Shown here: positions 62,043-64,000 of the stretch, in pieces
How the letters are laid out: the number at the start of each line of letters is the position of its first letter
Position numbering within the stretch: the stretch's first letter is position 1
Assembly: GCF_036246005.1 (NCBI RefSeq)
Contig: NZ_CP109171.1
Location: 1-64,000 of the forward strand
DNA length: 64,000 nt
Reading direction: 5' to 3'
Origin: Streptomyces sp. NBC_01723
Lineage (GTDB): Bacteria > Actinomycetota > Actinomycetes > Streptomycetales > Streptomycetaceae
Made by a program: the position numbers and the translations under genes
Notes under the pieces: generated by a model
Databases searched by the model: none
Seen by the model: the letters and a program-made list of their open reading frames with translations, nothing else
Told to the model about the DNA's origin: nothing

Positions 62043-63524
62043 ATGAAGAAGACTGACGTCATAGTGGTCGGTGCGGGGCCGGCCGGCCTGATGCTGGCCG
62101 GAGAGCTCCGCCTGGGCGGAGCGGACGTGGCCGTCTACGACCGGCTGCCCGCCCCGGCCGGGGAGTCTCGGGCACTCGGCTTCAACCGGCGGGCGGCCGA
62201 GTCGCTGGGGCAGCGCGGGCTGCTGGAGCGGCTGGGCGAGTTCCGGTGGGGCCCGATGGGCCACTTCGGCGGGGTCCGCTTCGACCTCGGCATGCTCGAC
62301 GAGGACCACAGCGGGGTGCTGGGCCTGTCCCAGGCCAGGACCGAACAGGCGCTGGGCGGCTGGCTGGCCGACCTCGGCGTGCCGGTCCTGCGCGGCCGCG
62401 AGGTGACCGCTCTGCGGCCAACGCCCGAGGGTGTCGTGGTGTCCTACACCGGTCCCGACGGGCCCGGCGAGGAGAGCGCCGGGTATGTGGCCGGCTGCGA
62501 CGGGGCGGGCAGCACCGTACGCGCGCTGGCCGGCATCCCCACCCGGGACTGGGAGCCCACCAGGGGCATGTACACCGCGGAGATCAGCGGTGTCACCCCG
62601 CGCCCCCGGCCGATCGGTGAACGGCTTCCCGGCGGCCGCATGGTGGTGTGCACCCCGCTGGGCGCGGGCCGCTGCCGCGTGGTCGTCCACGACCCCGGCC
62701 TGCCCGCCCGTCCGGAGCCGGGTGCGCTGACGTTCTCCCAGGTCGCCGACGCGTGGCGGCGGCTGACCGGCGAGTCGATCGACGACGCGGACTGCCAGTG
62801 GCTGTGGGCGTGCGGCAACTCCGCGGCGCTGGCCTCGGAGTACCGGCGCGGGCGGGTGTTCCTGGTGGGCGACGCGGCGCACGAGATCCCGCCGCTGGCC
62901 GCGTGGGGACTGAGCGCGGGACTGCAGGACGCGGTGAACCTGGGCTGGAAGCTGGCGGCGGCGGTCCGCGGGTGGGCCCCCGAGGGCCTGCTCGACACCT
63001 ACCACGCCGAACGCCACCCCGTCGGCGAGCAGTTGATCCGCAACGCCCGCGCGGCGTCCAAGCTCTACCTCGGTGACGAGGCCATGGATCCGGTCCGCGA
63101 GGTGGTGGGCGAGCTGCTGGCCCACCGGGACGCCGCCGAGCAGGCCGCCGGAGTCGTGAGCGGTCTCGGTGTCCGCTACGACCTGGCCAAGGGCGAGCAC
63201 CCGCTGCTCGGCCGGCGCATGCCCCCCGAGCACACCCTCGCCCTCCCCGACGGCACCCGCGCCCGCGTCGCCGAACTCCTGCGCACCGGACGCGGCCTGC
63301 TCCTGACCACCGACGACACCGCCGCACACACCGCACGCCACCACACCGACCGCGTCGACATCGTCACCGCAACCGCGGCCGGCACAGCGGCCACCACCCC
63401 CGACACCGTCCTCGTCCGCCCCGACGGCTACGTCGCCTGGACCGCACCCGGCACCACCGACGACCTCGGCCAGGCCCTCGAGCGCTGGTTCGGCGCCGCC
63501 ACCCCGCAGTACGCCGACCGGTGA
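62043..63524 (+). CDS. FAD-dependent aromatic hydroxylase (PgaE/RdmE-like)
   Basis: A 493-residue class A flavin monooxygenase with VVGAGPAGLMLAGELRLGGA, the ESRALGFNRRAAESL substrate block, GCDGAGSTVRALAG and LVGDAAHEIPPLAAWGLSAG. A thioredoxin-like C-terminal domain ends the protein. It hydroxylates or opens rings of aromatic polyketides with NAD(P)H and oxygen. The next gene encodes a close relative 35 bases on. Confidence 0.93.
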   Translation: MKKTDVIVVGAGPAGLMLAGELRLGGADVAVYDRLPAPAGESRALGFNRRAAESLGQRGLLERLGEFRWGPMGHFGGVRFDLGMLDEDHSGVLGLSQARTEQALGGWLADLGVPVLRGREVTALRPTPEGVVVSYTGPDGPGEESAGYVAGCDGAGSTVRALAGIPTRDWEPTRGMYTAEISGVTPRPRPIGERLPGGRMVVCTPLGAGRCRVVVHDPGLPARPEPGALTFSQVADAWRRLTGESIDDADCQWLWACGNSAALASEYRRGRVFLVGDAAHEIPPLAAWGLSAGLQDAVNLGWKLAAAVRGWAPEGLLDTYHAERHPVGEQLIRNARAASKLYLGDEAMDPVREVVGELLAHRDAAEQAAGVVSGLGVRYDLAKGEHPLLGRRMPPEHTLALPDGTRARVAELLRTGRGLLLTTDDTAAHTARHHTDRVDIVTATAAGTAATTPDTVLVRPDGYVAWTAPGTTDDLGQALERWFGAATPQYADR

Positions 63525-63559
63525 GCGCCCGGCGAAACCCATCGAAGAGGAGCAGACAC

Positions 63560-64000
63560 ATGGCCAGGGATGTCATCGTCGTCGGGGCCGGCCCGGTCGG
63601 GCTGATGACGGCGGGCGAACTCAAGCTCGGCGGCGTGGACGTCGCCGTCCACGAGTCGCTGCCCGCCCCGACGCGCCAGTCGCGCGGCGCGAGCTTCACC
63701 AGGCGCACCGCCGAGTGCTTCGACCAGCGGGGCCTGCTCGGCCGTCTCGGCGCCACTGAGCCCGCCGACAGCCACTTCGGCGGCATCCCGATCGACCTCG
63801 GCATGCTGGCCGAGGACCACTACGGGCACCGGGGGGTCTCCCAGTTCCGCACCGAGCGCATGCTGGAGGACTGGGTGGGCGAACTCGGCGTACCGGTGCT
63901 GCGCGGCCGCGAGGTGACCGGTCTGCGGCAGGACGACGACGGCGTCCTGGTGAGCGTCGACGGACCCGACGGACCGGCCCAGGAGCGGGCCGCCTACCTC
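63560..64000 (+). CDS. second FAD-dependent aromatic hydroxylase, cut by window end
   Basis: The first 147 residues match the preceding enzyme in motif order (VVGAGPVGLMTAGELKLGGV, SRGASFTRRTAECFDQRGLL, FRTERMLEDWV). It has a good ribosome site (AAGAGGAGC) before the ATG at 63560. It runs off the end, so the C-terminal half and the rest of the cluster are not visible. Confidence 0.9.
   Translation, partial: MARDVIVVGAGPVGLMTAGELKLGGVDVAVHESLPAPTRQSRGASFTRRTAECFDQRGLLGRLGATEPADSHFGGIPIDLGMLAEDHYGHRGVSQFRTERMLEDWVGELGVPVLRGREVTGLRQDDDGVLVSVDGPDGPAQERAAYL

Overview
The window is very GC-rich with strong third-position G/C bias, short intergenic gaps and actinobacterial protein families throughout. 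It reads as the end of a linear Streptomyces (or close relative) chromosome or linear megaplasmid. Bases 1-256 are a run of perfect palindromes, most closed by a TGC loop, which is the hallmark of a Streptomyces telomere. The gene pair for telomere replication, tap and tpg, lies about 10-13 kb in, and a subtelomeric helicase gene starts at 2004. The sequence alone cannot say whether the replicon is the chromosome or a plasmid.

Layout: (1) 1-12.8 kb, the telomere, three tiny membrane-protein genes that share a leader motif, the helicase, several secreted proteins and the tpg-tap operon. (2) 12.9-21.8 kb, a minus-strand biosynthetic operon: a condensation-domain protein, a 44-codon coupled ORF, homologues of the CreE flavin monooxygenase and CreD nitrosuccinate lyase that make nitrous acid from aspartate, a type II thioesterase, and a KSalpha/chain-length-factor pair. 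No carrier protein is in this operon. (3) 22.2-29.0 kb, an alpha/beta hydrolase, then cysC-cysD-cysN (sulfate activation to PAPS) and a sulfonate-type ABC importer. (4) 29.4-36.8 kb, a regulator-rich and scarred zone: LysR, MarR-like, TetR/SDR, a broken IS481 element carrying an unrelated gene, a split XRE regulator and a DNA-ligase fragment. (5) 36.9-46.3 kb, a block of small redox enzymes (three aldo/keto reductases, two SDRs, MFS exporter, CMD protein, quinol monooxygenase, beta-propeller protein, FAD monooxygenase). It is bounded by two copies of a ~75-bp repeat that looks like the operator of the adjacent XRE/MmyB-type regulator. (6) 47.2-64 kb, a glycosylated aromatic-polyketide tailoring region cut by the window end: ABC exporter, multicopper oxidase, two glycosyltransferases, dTDP-sugar genes, a sulfotransferase-like protein, an O-methyltransferase and several oxidoreductases, ending in two tandem FAD aromatic hydroxylases.

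How the genes may work together: the CreE/CreD pair would supply nitrite for N-N bond or diazo formation on a product also involving the KS/CLF pair and the condensation protein. The sulfate-activation genes could supply PAPS to the sulfotransferase-like enzyme at 57 kb. In the last region three divergent promoters carry a GTTCAA-N17-TTGAAC palindrome, which suggests one pathway regulator. These links are inferences from gene content and sites; none was tested by search or alignment.
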